A stretch of DNA of 64,000 nucleotides from assembly GCF_002973595.1 (NCBI RefSeq), contig NZ_PVEO01000005.1, positions 124,001 to 188,000 on the forward strand, in the 5' to 3' direction. The position numbers and the translations under genes were made by a program. The DNA is from Jejuia pallidilutea. Lineage in GTDB: Bacteria; Bacteroidota; Bacteroidia; Flavobacteriales; Flavobacteriaceae. Shown here one piece after another: positions 51,730 through 59,397 of the stretch. The notes under the pieces were generated by a model. That model saw nothing but the letters and a program-made list of their open reading frames with translations. It ran no database searches and was not told where the DNA came from. How positions within the stretch are numbered: the stretch's first letter is position 1; each line of letters begins with the position of its first letter.

Positions 51730-52977
51730 TTACTGAATAAATCCAGCCCCTACCGTGTTATTTGATTGTGTATCGATAATAATAAACGACCCGTTTGTTC
51801 TATGATTTTTGAATTGATCGTAAAAAATTGGCTTGTTTAATTTGAACGTTACCGAAGCAATATCATTAATCCCCAACCCTGTAACATCCTTTTCAAACCC
51901 CGAATAATCTGGATTGATTTTATGATTAATACGTTCCACTTTGGCCAACACCTTATTAATACCATGCTGCACCACGTACTTGCCACCTGGTGTTAATTGG
52001 TTTGTATCCATCCAACATACATTGGCTGTAAATTGCTTATCTATAGTTGGTAAATCGCCTTCTTTTACAATCATATCGCCACGACTTACGTTAATATCGT
52101 TTTCCAAAGTGATGGTAACCGAAGAGCGTCTTGAAGCCGTTTCGTACTTCTCATCATAGAAATAAATATCCTTTATCTTGGAGCGAGTTTTTGAAGGCAA
52201 CACAATAATATCGTCTCCTACGCTTAAATCGCCACCATAAACCTTACCTGCATACCCTCTGTAATCGTGAAATTCTTCAGTTTTTGGGCGAATAACATAT
52301 TGCACGGGAAAACGTGGTGTACCTACATTAAAAATATCTTTTTTATCCAATTGCTCTAAATGCTCTAACAAGGCCTCGCCCTTATACCAAGGCATTTTAT
52401 CAGATTTATTCACAACATTATCACCCTTTAAAGCACTTACGGGAATAAAAGTTATTTTTTGGTCTTGGTAATCTCGTTTGCTCATTAATTCAGAGAAATC
52501 GGCCTTTATTTTATTGTAAACTTCTTCTGAATAATCAACTAAATCCATTTTATTAATGGCAACCACAACGTCTTTAATCCTTAATAAATTATTGATGAAA
52601 AAATGACGATTGGTTTGCTCTATCACACCTTTTCTGGCATCAATTAATATAATTGATGCTTGTGATGTGGAAGCACCTGTAACCATATTACGCGTGTATT
52701 CTACATGACCCGGAGTATCGGCAATGATGTAACTTTTTTTCTTAGTAGAAAAATAAATATGTGCCACATCAATGGTGATACCTTGCTCTCTTTCGGCCAC
52801 CAAACCATCGGTTGCTAACGAGAAATCTAAGTAATCGTATCCGCGTTGTTTACTTGTTTTTTCTATAGCTTCTAACTTATCGGTAGTTAAGGATTTTGTA
52901 TCATAAAGAATACGACCTATTAACGTACTTTTTCCATCGTCTACACTTCCTGCTGTTGCAATTTTTAATACTTCCAT
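51730..52977 (-). CDS. cysN: Sulfate adenylyltransferase subunit 1 (GTPase subunit), 415 aa
   Basis: CysN is the GTPase partner of CysD in making adenosine 5'-phosphosulfate (APS) from sulfate and ATP. Motifs are GSVDDGKSTLIGR (P-loop), DTPGHVEYTRNMVTG and NKMDLVDY, with translation-factor-like C-terminal barrels (GMIVKEGDLPTIDKQFTA). It has no APS-kinase domain at its end, unlike the fused CysNC. It lies between cysD and the sulfite reductase, with repeat-rich gaps on both sides. Confidence 0.95.
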   Translation of the reverse strand: MEVLKIATAGSVDDGKSTLIGRILYDTKSLTTDKLEAIEKTSKQRGYDYLDFSLATDGLVAEREQGITIDVAHIYFSTKKKSYIIADTPGHVEYTRNMVTGASTSQASIILIDARKGVIEQTNRHFFINNLLRIKDVVVAINKMDLVDYSEEVYNKIKADFSELMSKRDYQDQKITFIPVSALKGDNVVNKSDKMPWYKGEALLEHLEQLDKKDIFNVGTPRFPVQYVIRPKTEEFHDYRGYAGKVYGGDLSVGDDIIVLPSKTRSKIKDIYFYDEKYETASRRSSVTITLENDINVSRGDMIVKEGDLPTIDKQFTANVCWMDTNQLTPGGKYVVQHGINKVLAKVERINHKINPDYSGFEKDVTGLGINDIASVTFKLNKPIFYDQFKNHRTNGSFIIIDTQSNNTVGAGFIQ

Positions 52978-52984
52978 TTTTTAT

Positions 52985-53085
52985 CGGCTGTTGGCTATTG
53001 GCTTTTAGCTATTTGCTAATTCCAAACACCTTATTTTAAATTCTTTTTAGTTTTGCTAAAGGCTAAACGCCGAAAGCTAAAGGCA
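52985..53085. repeat. Repeat-rich spacer between cysN and cysD
   Basis: The phrases CTGTTGGCTATTGGC, TTTTAGCTATTTGC and, in inverted sense, CTAAAGGCTAAACGCCG and AGCTAAAGGC fill the spacer. They form loose inverted and direct repeats of the GGCTATTGGC/GCTAAAGGC type. Confidence 0.4.
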
Positions 53086-53104
53086 AAATTTTCAAAAGAA
53101 AATT

Positions 53105-54010
53105 TTAAAAGTACCCCTGTTGTTTACGTTTTTCCATGGCTGCCTCAGAGCGTTTATCGTCTATACGTGCGCCACGTTCTGAAATGGTTGAATCCCTAAT
53201 TTCCTCAACAACCTTATCAATTGTTTCTGCCTTTGATAATACTGCTGCTGTACAACTCATATCGCCAACGGTTCTAAAACGCACCATTTCTTCAATCACT
53301 TCTTCATGGTCGTCTCTATAAACTACCTCATCATCGGCAGCCCAAATTAACCCGTCCCTTAAGAATACTTTACGTTTGTGGGCAAAATAGATTGAAGGAA
53401 TTTCAATATTTTCTTTTTCTATGTAAGACCAAACATCTAATTCTGTCCAGTTTGAAATAGGGAATACACGTACGTTTTGTCCATGTTCTATCTCACCGTT
53501 CAGCATATCAAATAGCTCTGGACGTTGGTTTTTTTCATCCCATTGCCCAAAATCGTCCCGTACAGAAAAAATACGTTCTTTGGCTCTGGCCTTTTCTTCA
53601 TCTCGACGCGCGCCTCCTATACATGCATCAAATTTAAATTCTTCAATAGCATCTAAAAGTGTGGTAGTTTGCAACATGTTTCTACTGGCATAACGCCCCG
53701 ATTCTTCTTTTACCTTACCTTCATCAATAGAATCTTGAACATTACGAACTATTAATTCCAAACCAAGTTCTTTTACCAAGCGATCTCTAAATTCTATAGT
53801 CTCTGGGAAATTGTGCCCAGTATCTATATGCATTAATGGAAACGGCACTTTGGCAGGGTAAAATGCTTTAACAGCTAATCTTACCAAAGTAATTGAATCT
53901 TTTCCTCCTGAAAACAACAACACTGGTTTTTCAAACTGTGCTGCTACTTCCCTCATTATGTATATCGCTTCGTTTTCTAGTGAATTGATATGTGATGTGT
54001 CTTTCTTCAT
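53105..54010 (-). CDS. cysD: Sulfate adenylyltransferase subunit 2 (CysD), 301 aa
   Basis: ATP-pyrophosphatase-type subunit that adenylylates sulfate. The PP-loop signature is LLFSGGKDSITLVRL. MHIDTGHNFPETIEFRD, ARRDEEKARAKERIFSVRD and FPISNWTELDVW are conserved in CysD. The C-terminus KRKQQGYF is also typical. It is followed by cysN and preceded by cysH on the same strand. The start codon is at 54010 just inside a short palindromic repeat. Confidence 0.95.
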   Translation of the reverse strand: MKKDTSHINSLENEAIYIMREVAAQFEKPVLLFSGGKDSITLVRLAVKAFYPAKVPFPLMHIDTGHNFPETIEFRDRLVKELGLELIVRNVQDSIDEGKVKEESGRYASRNMLQTTTLLDAIEEFKFDACIGGARRDEEKARAKERIFSVRDDFGQWDEKNQRPELFDMLNGEIEHGQNVRVFPISNWTELDVWSYIEKENIEIPSIYFAHKRKVFLRDGLIWAADDEVVYRDDHEEVIEEMVRFRTVGDMSCTAAVLSKAETIDKVVEEIRDSTISERGARIDDKRSEAAMEKRKQQGYF

Positions 54011-54035
54011 AATAAAAAGCCCCTCCTAATCCCGC
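54010..54035. repeat. CCTCCTAATCCCGCTTAGGGCGGGA repeat at cysD start
   Basis: AGCCCCTCCTAATCCCGC...GGGCGGGA with TTCTTACTC after it, matching the block AGCCCCTCATAATCCCG...CGGGAGATTCTTACTC at 62804. Confidence 0.6.
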
Positions 54036-54138
54036 TTAGGGCGGGAAATTCTTACTCGGGCGAAGTAAGAGATTTATTGTTCTATTTTAATTTCTTATCT
54101 GTTCCTCTTTTTACTGCCACTACTAACTACTAACTGCA

Positions 54139-54759
54139 TTAGGCGTGTAAACCACACTCTCTATTCTCTAATGCTTTTGTTGGATCGAAATATTTAAACT
54201 CGTTTGGCAAGTTATGCTCCTTTAAGTATGTGTCTAATTTTTCATCGGACCAATAATAAAACGGACTCACCTTTAACACGCCATCTTTACTTAAGCTAAA
54301 AATACCAATGCTGTTTCTAAATGCAGTTTGCCCTTGTCGTAAGTTGGTAAACCATACATTTGGTTTGTGCTCGTCCATAGCGCGTTTAAAAGGCTCTAAT
54401 TTTACTTGTTCTGTAAATAAAGCGTGTTCTGGAGCATCAACAGTTGGAATACCCATAACCACATCGCGATGTGCAGATGTTTGCTTTGGCACATACAAAA
54501 ACACATTTAAATTTAAATCTTTAATAACTTGTTCTGCATGCTTATAGGTTTGCGGTGTATTGTAACCTGTATCGCACCAAACCACAGGAATTTTAGCTTC
54601 TACCTTACTTACGGCATGTAAAATTGCGGCTTCGTATGGTCTAAAATTTGTGGTAACCACTGCATTATCGTTAAGTTGAAAAGCCTTCTGGATAATCTCA
54701 GATGGCGTTGCTTTTTCAAAGCTTTTGTTTAATTCTTCTATTTGACGTTCTGTAAACAT
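54139..54759 (-). CDS. cysH: Phosphoadenylyl-sulfate / APS reductase (CysH), 206 aa
   Basis: Reduces PAPS or APS to sulfite. The segment TTNFRPYEAAILH replaces the usual SGGKDS-type loop, and VVWCDTGYNTPQTY, LRQGQTAFR and the C-terminal ENRECGLHA (catalytic Cys in ECGLH) are the CysH signatures. The CC and CxxC pairs that bind a [4Fe-4S] cluster in APS reductases are absent, which favours the PAPS type, although no APS kinase gene is seen in the window. It follows DUF2061 and precedes cysD. Confidence 0.9.
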   Translation of the reverse strand: MFTERQIEELNKSFEKATPSEIIQKAFQLNDNAVVTTNFRPYEAAILHAVSKVEAKIPVVWCDTGYNTPQTYKHAEQVIKDLNLNVFLYVPKQTSAHRDVVMGIPTVDAPEHALFTEQVKLEPFKRAMDEHKPNVWFTNLRQGQTAFRNSIGIFSLSKDGVLKVSPFYYWSDEKLDTYLKEHNLPNEFKYFDPTKALENRECGLHA

Positions 54760-54771
54760 TGTTCTATCTGT

Positions 54772-55029
54772 TTATTTTCCCCATTTAATAACATTCCAAA
54801 TACGCTCGTGAAAAAAGTATAAAACCAATTTGGTTAAGAAATCTACAGAAGCAATAGATGCCGCTAGCGATATTCGCCCTGTTAGCACATAAGAAACTAT
54901 TAATGTATCTAAAGTACCTACAACCCTCCAACTCAAAGCCTTAGCAACGCTTCGTATTGGTTTTTCTCCAACACTATCTTCTTTATAAGTAGACTTTTCT
55001 TTACTCTTTAATAACATTTGCGCAATCAT
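54772..55029 (-). CDS. DUF2061 membrane protein, 85 aa
   Basis: A small integral-membrane protein with two hydrophobic helices and the conserved RSVAKALSWRVVGTLDTLIVSYVLTG, ending in a basic-aromatic stretch (LVLYFFHERIWNVI). DUF2061 genes are repeatedly found beside sulfate-reduction genes, which is also the case here: it is the first gene of the cysHDN run, with an Rrf2-type operator and promoter immediately upstream. It may help sulfate entry or hold an enzyme at the membrane; the role is unknown. Confidence 0.85.
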   Translation of the reverse strand: MIAQMLLKSKEKSTYKEDSVGEKPIRSVAKALSWRVVGTLDTLIVSYVLTGRISLAASIASVDFLTKLVLYFFHERIWNVIKWGK

Positions 55030-55047
55030 TTGTCGTTATTTTATATT

Positions 55048-55080
55048 AATCCTATCAATTTAGTAGGGATTACAAAAGTA
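55048..55080 (-). promoter_or_regulatory. Promoter and Rrf2-type operator of the cys operon
   Basis: The minus strand has TACTTTTG (55080-55073, a perfect TAnnTTTG), followed at once by the imperfect palindrome AATCCCTACTAA ... GATAGGATT (55071-55048). Its spacing (CC-TA ... TA-GG) resembles operators of Rrf2-family regulators. The operator overlaps the expected start of transcription, so binding should repress. An Rrf2 gene (55191-55610) lies next door. Confidence 0.6.
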
Positions 55081-55190
55081 AAACTTTTTATTAGACTAAA
55101 AAGGGAATTGGAAACTTTTTAGTAAAATGGAATATTTTAAGTGTATAGGCTAGAAAATTCTTTTAAAATAGAGTTTATTTTACGAATCTT

Positions 55191-55610
55191 TTATAAATCG
55201 ATGTTAGATAAATCTGCTAAAGAGGTATTTCTTAATACTTTAAGCGTGCTATCGCGTACCTCAACCATCAACTTATGCACGCTACATTTGTGCTCATCTG
55301 GACAGTCATCGCATTTTTCGTAATAATTTAAGCTTACACAAGGCACCATAGCTATTGGGCCTTCCAAAACCCGCATTACATCTGTCATTTTAATTTCCGA
55401 AGGTTCATAGCGAAGATAATAACCTCCATGTTTTCCTTTTTTAGAACCTAAGATACCTGCTTTTCGTAATGTAAGCAGTATGCTCTCCAAAAATTTTTGA
55501 GGGATATTTTCATTTTTAGCAATAGCACTTACTTGAACGGGAGCATCCTCTTCGCTTCTAGCAATATAAGTTAGCGCCTTAAGGCCATATTTAGTTTTTT
55601 TGGATAGCAT
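55191..55610 (-). CDS. Rrf2-family transcriptional regulator, 139 aa
   Basis: The start MLSKKTKYGLKALTYIA, the winged-helix segment NIPQKFLESILLTLRKAGILGSKKGKHGGYYL and a C-terminal Cys set (C91, C100, C103, C109: PCVSLNYYEKCDDCPDEHKC) are typical of Rrf2 proteins; IscR-type members bind an iron-sulfur cluster with such Cys. It may sense sulfur or cysteine through cluster status. Its position beside the cys operon and the palindrome upstream of DUF2061 make that operon its likely target. Confidence 0.88.
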   Translation of the reverse strand: MLSKKTKYGLKALTYIARSEEDAPVQVSAIAKNENIPQKFLESILLTLRKAGILGSKKGKHGGYYLRYEPSEIKMTDVMRVLEGPIAMVPCVSLNYYEKCDDCPDEHKCSVHKLMVEVRDSTLKVLRNTSLADLSNIDL

Positions 55611-55643
55611 GATGCTAATATAAATATTTTAAGGTATCTCTTG

Positions 55644-56870
55644 CTAGTTTACTGTATGCGATTTATCTAGAGCATAGAACGTAGCTTGGACATAATCATC
55701 ACCTTCGCCCGAATTATTTTGATTGTAAACTCCTGCTTTAAAATACATGTATTGCCCACCAACATTATAGCCGCTATTAACCATGTTAACAGTTTTTACT
55801 ACGTTGGCCTTTCCTTCTCTAAAAATAATAACCGTTAGCAAATCGCCTACTACCTTAATTCTATAACTAAATTTTTCATTAAGCGCTATCCCGTCAGCAG
55901 GATTTGGCGCACTGCTACTTCTAGAACCAATCATTTCATGCCACTGTTCGCTACCGTTACCATCGGTAGGTTCGTGTGCAAAATAGATAGATCCTAAGGT
56001 GTTTTCTGGTAGTTTTCTGTAATAAAGCCTGATGGGCTCATCATCATTTGCGTGAATTTGACCTATAATTACCCTTCCTACCTGACTGCTGCTACCTGTT
56101 GTAGTAACGTAATTTACAGCCACCGTGGCATTCATTTCTCCATCGTAACCATAGGCAGCATTTTTATCTGCAGCTGGTGCTGTTCCAAATACCCAATTAT
56201 TTTTATTAACACCTTGTGTTTTTATGCTTGTATTTGTTCCTCTTAACATTTCACGAAATTCTACACGGGTATAACTTGTATTTGTGGATGTTTTAAAGCC
56301 ATCAACAGGACACTTAAATACCATTCCACCGTCATCGGCTGTATAAAAGTATTTGCTATTTTGGTACTTGTTATTGAGTTGCGCCACCGTAATATTTGTT
56401 GATGTGCCATTGCCTCTGTCTTCAGGGATACTTAAATTCCATGTAGATAAATCAAAATTTTCTGAAGGTGCTTTATCGGGATCTAAGCCTGCTGCACCTG
56501 GTGCTTTTCCCGCCTGAGTAATGGTTAAATCTCTTGACACATCACCACTTAAAACACTAATTGTGCCAATGCGTGCAGCTTCAGTTGGGTTTGAATACAC
56601 AGTAATATTTATTGTACCATTATTGGTTCCGTTAGTAGGAGTAAGAGTAATCCATTCATTATTATTCTCTGTATACCAATATGAATTTGCTGTTACGCTT
56701 AGTGGTTTTGTCTCTTCAGTTGCAGAAAATTCAGAAACTGAAGATAAACTCAATTCTACAGTCTTCTGTTCTTCATTCGAATCTTCTGAACTACAACCCA
56801 ATATCGAAATTAAAACAAAAAAATAACATACTTTTTGTATTTGTTGTAACGCACTACTTTTCTTTAACAT
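55644..56870 (-). CDS. PL7 alginate lyase lipoprotein with BACON domain, 408 aa
   Basis: A lipobox (ISILGC, C26) is followed by a BACON-type domain (about 58-120: LSVTANSYWYTENNNEWITLTP ... ISVLSGDVSRDLTITQAG) and a PL7 catalytic domain. The PL7 motifs are TRVEFREMLR (201-210), QIH (271-273) and YFKAGVYNQ (376-384), which provide the active-site Arg, His and Tyr. It cleaves alginate by beta-elimination, probably at the outer-membrane surface. The gene stands between sulfur genes, with its own repeat-bearing promoter. Transfer into the locus is possible. Confidence 0.9.
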   Translation of the reverse strand: MLKKSSALQQIQKVCYFFVLISILGCSSEDSNEEQKTVELSLSSVSEFSATEETKPLSVTANSYWYTENNNEWITLTPTNGTNNGTINITVYSNPTEAARIGTISVLSGDVSRDLTITQAGKAPGAAGLDPDKAPSENFDLSTWNLSIPEDRGNGTSTNITVAQLNNKYQNSKYFYTADDGGMVFKCPVDGFKTSTNTSYTRVEFREMLRGTNTSIKTQGVNKNNWVFGTAPAADKNAAYGYDGEMNATVAVNYVTTTGSSSQVGRVIIGQIHANDDEPIRLYYRKLPENTLGSIYFAHEPTDGNGSEQWHEMIGSRSSSAPNPADGIALNEKFSYRIKVVGDLLTVIIFREGKANVVKTVNMVNSGYNVGGQYMYFKAGVYNQNNSGEGDDYVQATFYALDKSHTVN

Positions 56871-56882
56871 TGTATTTTTTTT

Positions 56883-56915
56883 ATAATAGTACTACATAAT
56901 AGTACTACAAAATTA
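56883..56915 (-). promoter_or_regulatory. Tandem-repeat operator and promoter of the alginate lyase gene
   Basis: Two head-to-tail copies of ATAATAGTACTAC (plus strand 56883-56895 and 56896-56908) sit between the ATG and TAATTTTG (56915-56908 on the minus strand, a perfect TAnnTTTG). The core TAGTACTA is itself palindromic. The layout suggests a regulator binding site over the start of transcription. Confidence 0.55.
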
Positions 56916-56946
56916 CACAACAAAAACTTAACTATTAAATACGCAG

Positions 56947-57753
56947 CTATATTTTTAATTGGGCTTGAAAAATGGTAATGGCATTTCCTTTAATTTTCAC
57001 ATTGTAATCGGCCAATGCAACTTTTAGAACACCTCCTCTTTTAGAAATTTGGTGAGACACCATTTTTGTTTTTCCTAACCTACTAGCCCACAAAGGCGTT
57101 AATGCACAATGTGCAGAACCTGTAACAGGATCTTCATTAATTCCTGCCTCCGGCACAAAACAACGCACAACAAAATCTACATTACTAGTTTTCCCTTCAG
57201 AAGTTATCATTAAATGTCCTAAACCATTAGCTATTAATGCCTCAAAATTTGGTTTACAATGTTCAATATCTTCTTGGGTATTAGCAATAGCAACAACCCA
57301 ATTATCATCACTTTTGTAGATAGCCACAGGCTCAAAACCTACATCTGCTCTAAAATTAGCAGGTGTTTCAATTTTCGATAAGCTGTATTGTGGAAATGTC
57401 ATCACTACAGCATCACCATCTTTAGTAATGGTTAAATTATCTTTTAATGCCCTAAAATGAATTTTTTCTTCAGGAGTCTTAATTCCTAATTGATAAATAA
57501 TATGCGCCGAAGCCAAAGTTGCATGCCCACATAATGGTATTTCAACTGTTGGTGTAAAATATCGTATATCAAAACCGTTACTATTTGGTGCAACAAAAGC
57601 AGTTTCAGATAAGTTCATTTCCGCAGCCATATTTTGCATCCAATCTACAGAAGGTAATTTATCAAGAATCATCACTCCTGCTGGGTTTCCTTTGAACGCT
57701 TTATCTGTAAAAGCATCTACCTGATATATCGTTTTATTGTCTATCATTTTCAA
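56947..57753 (-). CDS. PhzF family protein, 268 aa
   Basis: A member of the PhzF/isomerase superfamily with the N-terminal FTDKAFKGNPAGVMIL, the acid SETAF (E50), a two-domain layout with PLCGHATLASAH and a final INEDPVTGSAHCALTP. PhzF enzymes isomerise by proton transfer (phenazine and other aromatic substrates). No phenazine genes are near; the natural substrate is unknown. A second ATG two codons in is possible as start. It lies between the alginate lyase and MetZ with a 32-bp palindrome at its upstream side. Confidence 0.86.
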   Translation of the reverse strand: MKMIDNKTIYQVDAFTDKAFKGNPAGVMILDKLPSVDWMQNMAAEMNLSETAFVAPNSNGFDIRYFTPTVEIPLCGHATLASAHIIYQLGIKTPEEKIHFRALKDNLTITKDGDAVVMTFPQYSLSKIETPANFRADVGFEPVAIYKSDDNWVVAIANTQEDIEHCKPNFEALIANGLGHLMITSEGKTSNVDFVVRCFVPEAGINEDPVTGSAHCALTPLWASRLGKTKMVSHQISKRGGVLKVALADYNVKIKGNAITIFQAQLKI

Positions 57754-57848
57754 TTTATTTTGGCGTAAATCTATTCATAAATCTCCATATTACTAAGAAT
57801 ATCATGCCATAAGCTGAATGTATAGGTAAAGCTAAAAAACTTATTTGT

Positions 57849-57880
57849 TTTTGTAGTAATTTTTAAAAATTACTACAAAA
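57849..57880. repeat. Perfect 32-bp palindrome upstream of the PhzF gene
   Basis: TTTTGTAGTAATTTTT and its exact complement AAAAATTACTACAAAA are adjacent (57849-57864 and 57865-57880). It may be an operator for PhzF or a structure at the end of the MetZ transcript; there is no U-run typical of a terminator. Confidence 0.7.
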
Positions 57881-57903
57881 GTTACAAATCTTCTTCCACA
57901 GTA

Positions 57904-59070
57904 TTATCCTAAGGCCTGTTTAATATCACCAATAATATCGTCAATATGCTCTAATCCTAAAGAGCAACGCACCATACCATCGGTAATACCAGCAGCAGCT
58001 TTCACTTCTGGCTCAACTTTAGCGTGCGTAGTACTTGCAGGATGCGTTACAATAGTTCTGGTATCGCCTAAATTAGCAGAAAGCGAACACATTTTAATGG
58101 CATCCAAAAATGTTCTTCCCCCATCTAAACCGCCTTCCACTTCAAAAGCTACAATGTTGCCACCTAGCCGCATTTGCTTTTTAGCAATAGCGTATTTAGG
58201 ATGCGACTTTAAAAACGGATATTTTACCCATTTTACTTTAGGGTGCGTCTCTAAATATTCAGCTAATTTTAAGGCGTTTTCGCAATGTTTTTCAACACGA
58301 ATCGCCAAAGTTTCCAATGACTTTGATAATACCCAAGCATTAAACGGACTCATAGAAGGTCCCGTTAATCTAGAGAATAAATAAATTTCGCGAATCAGCT
58401 CTTTTTTACCAACGGTAATACCACCAAGCACACGCCCCTGGCCATCCATTAATTTTGTAGCCGAATGAATCACCAAATCCGCACCAAATTTTATGGGGTT
58501 TTGTAAATAAGGTGTGGCAAAACAATTGTCGATGACTAACAGTAAATTATGCTTTTTGCAAACTGCACTTAAAAATTCTAAATCCAGAACATCAACTCCT
58601 GGATTGGTTGGTGTTTCCGCATAAATAAACTTTGTGTTGGGTTTAATTAAGCTTTCAATATCTTGAATGGCATCAATATTAAAATACGAACACTCAATAT
58701 TCCACTTCGGGAAGTATTTAGTAAACAACCCATGCGTTGCCCCAAACACCGAACTGCAAGACACCACATGGTCGCCCGCATCCAGCAATGTCGCGAATGT
58801 TGAAAACACCGCAGCCATTCCACTCGCAAACGCAAAACCCGCCTCTGCGCCTTCCATGGCGCACACTTTATCTACAAATTCGTTAACGTTCGGGTTGCTA
58901 TAGCGGCTGTATAAATCGCGCTGCTTTTCCTCTGCGAAAGAGGCTCTCATTTCCTCGGCGTCATCAAAAACAAACCCCGATGTTAAGTACAAGGGAACGG
59001 AGTGCTCTGAAAATTGTGTCGTTTCAGATTGGGTTCTTATCGCTTCGGTTTCAAAATGTTTTTTACTCAC
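57904..59070 (-). CDS. O-succinylhomoserine/trans-sulfuration family PLP enzyme (MetZ-type), 388 aa
   Basis: A gamma-family PLP enzyme: SRYSNPNVNEFVDKVCAMEGAEAGFAFASGMAA, LFTKYFPKWNIECSYFN, AETPTNPGVDVLDL, DNCFATPYLQNP and the PLP-Lys in HSATKLMDGQGRVLGG. It is closer to O-succinylhomoserine sulfhydrylase (MetZ) than to cystathionine gamma-synthase in overall motifs. With the fused MetX gene next to it, it probably adds sulfide to acylated homoserine to make homocysteine. The partial gene at the window end (MetY type) is a second enzyme of this class. Confidence 0.85.
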   Translation of the reverse strand: MSKKHFETEAIRTQSETTQFSEHSVPLYLTSGFVFDDAEEMRASFAEEKQRDLYSRYSNPNVNEFVDKVCAMEGAEAGFAFASGMAAVFSTFATLLDAGDHVVSCSSVFGATHGLFTKYFPKWNIECSYFNIDAIQDIESLIKPNTKFIYAETPTNPGVDVLDLEFLSAVCKKHNLLLVIDNCFATPYLQNPIKFGADLVIHSATKLMDGQGRVLGGITVGKKELIREIYLFSRLTGPSMSPFNAWVLSKSLETLAIRVEKHCENALKLAEYLETHPKVKWVKYPFLKSHPKYAIAKKQMRLGGNIVAFEVEGGLDGGRTFLDAIKMCSLSANLGDTRTIVTHPASTTHAKVEPEVKAAAGITDGMVRCSLGLEHIDDIIGDIKQALG

Positions 59071-59097
59071 TTTTATGTTTTTAAATGTTTTTTATTT

Positions 59098-59275
59098 GGG
59101 CATTCCCTAAAGGGTCGGGCTTTCCGCTATATCTTTTTTGTTGTTTTAGAACCTGCGTCGTTGCGAGTTTACCGAAGTAATCTCCTCGTCCCAAGAGATT
59201 ACTTCGTCGTGCCTCCTCGTAATGACGCCCTATTTGCCATTACAAAAAAGGATGCCGCTGCAATCCCTAATGCAC
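59098..59275 (+). repeat. Dispersed intergenic repeat element, copy 4
   Basis: GGGCATTCCC, then AGGGTCGGGCTTTCCGCTAT and, after a middle, AAAAAAGGATGCCGCTGCAA ending CAATCCCTAATGC. The middle carries a nested CGTCGTTGCGAG ... GAGATTACTTCG ... CGTAATGACG palindrome. The remainder of the 59071-59397 gap (59276-59397) holds the hairpin at 59325 and nothing else I recognise. Confidence 0.75.
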
Positions 59276-59324
59276 TTGTTTGCTAGGGTTTGGTTTTTAA
59301 TCCATGTAGTGTGCTTGTTTTCTA

Positions 59325-59357
59325 AGACCTGTCAGGTTTTAGAAACCTGACAGGTCT
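59325..59357. repeat. AGACCTGTCAGGTTT / AAACCTGACAGGTCT hairpin
   Basis: A 15-bp perfect stem (59325-59339 and 59343-59357) with a short loop, next to copy 4 and 40 bases after the stop of the MetX fusion, on either strand. Confidence 0.65.
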
Positions 59358-59397
59358 GATTTATATTTAGATTCCCGCTTTCGCGGGAATAAGAACA

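Noticed and set aside
59098-59275. Possibility that the large repeat is a CRISPR array or tRNA-like RNA
   Set aside because: There is no regular spacing of short repeats, and no cloverleaf or conserved T-loop; the copies are dispersed, not tandem.
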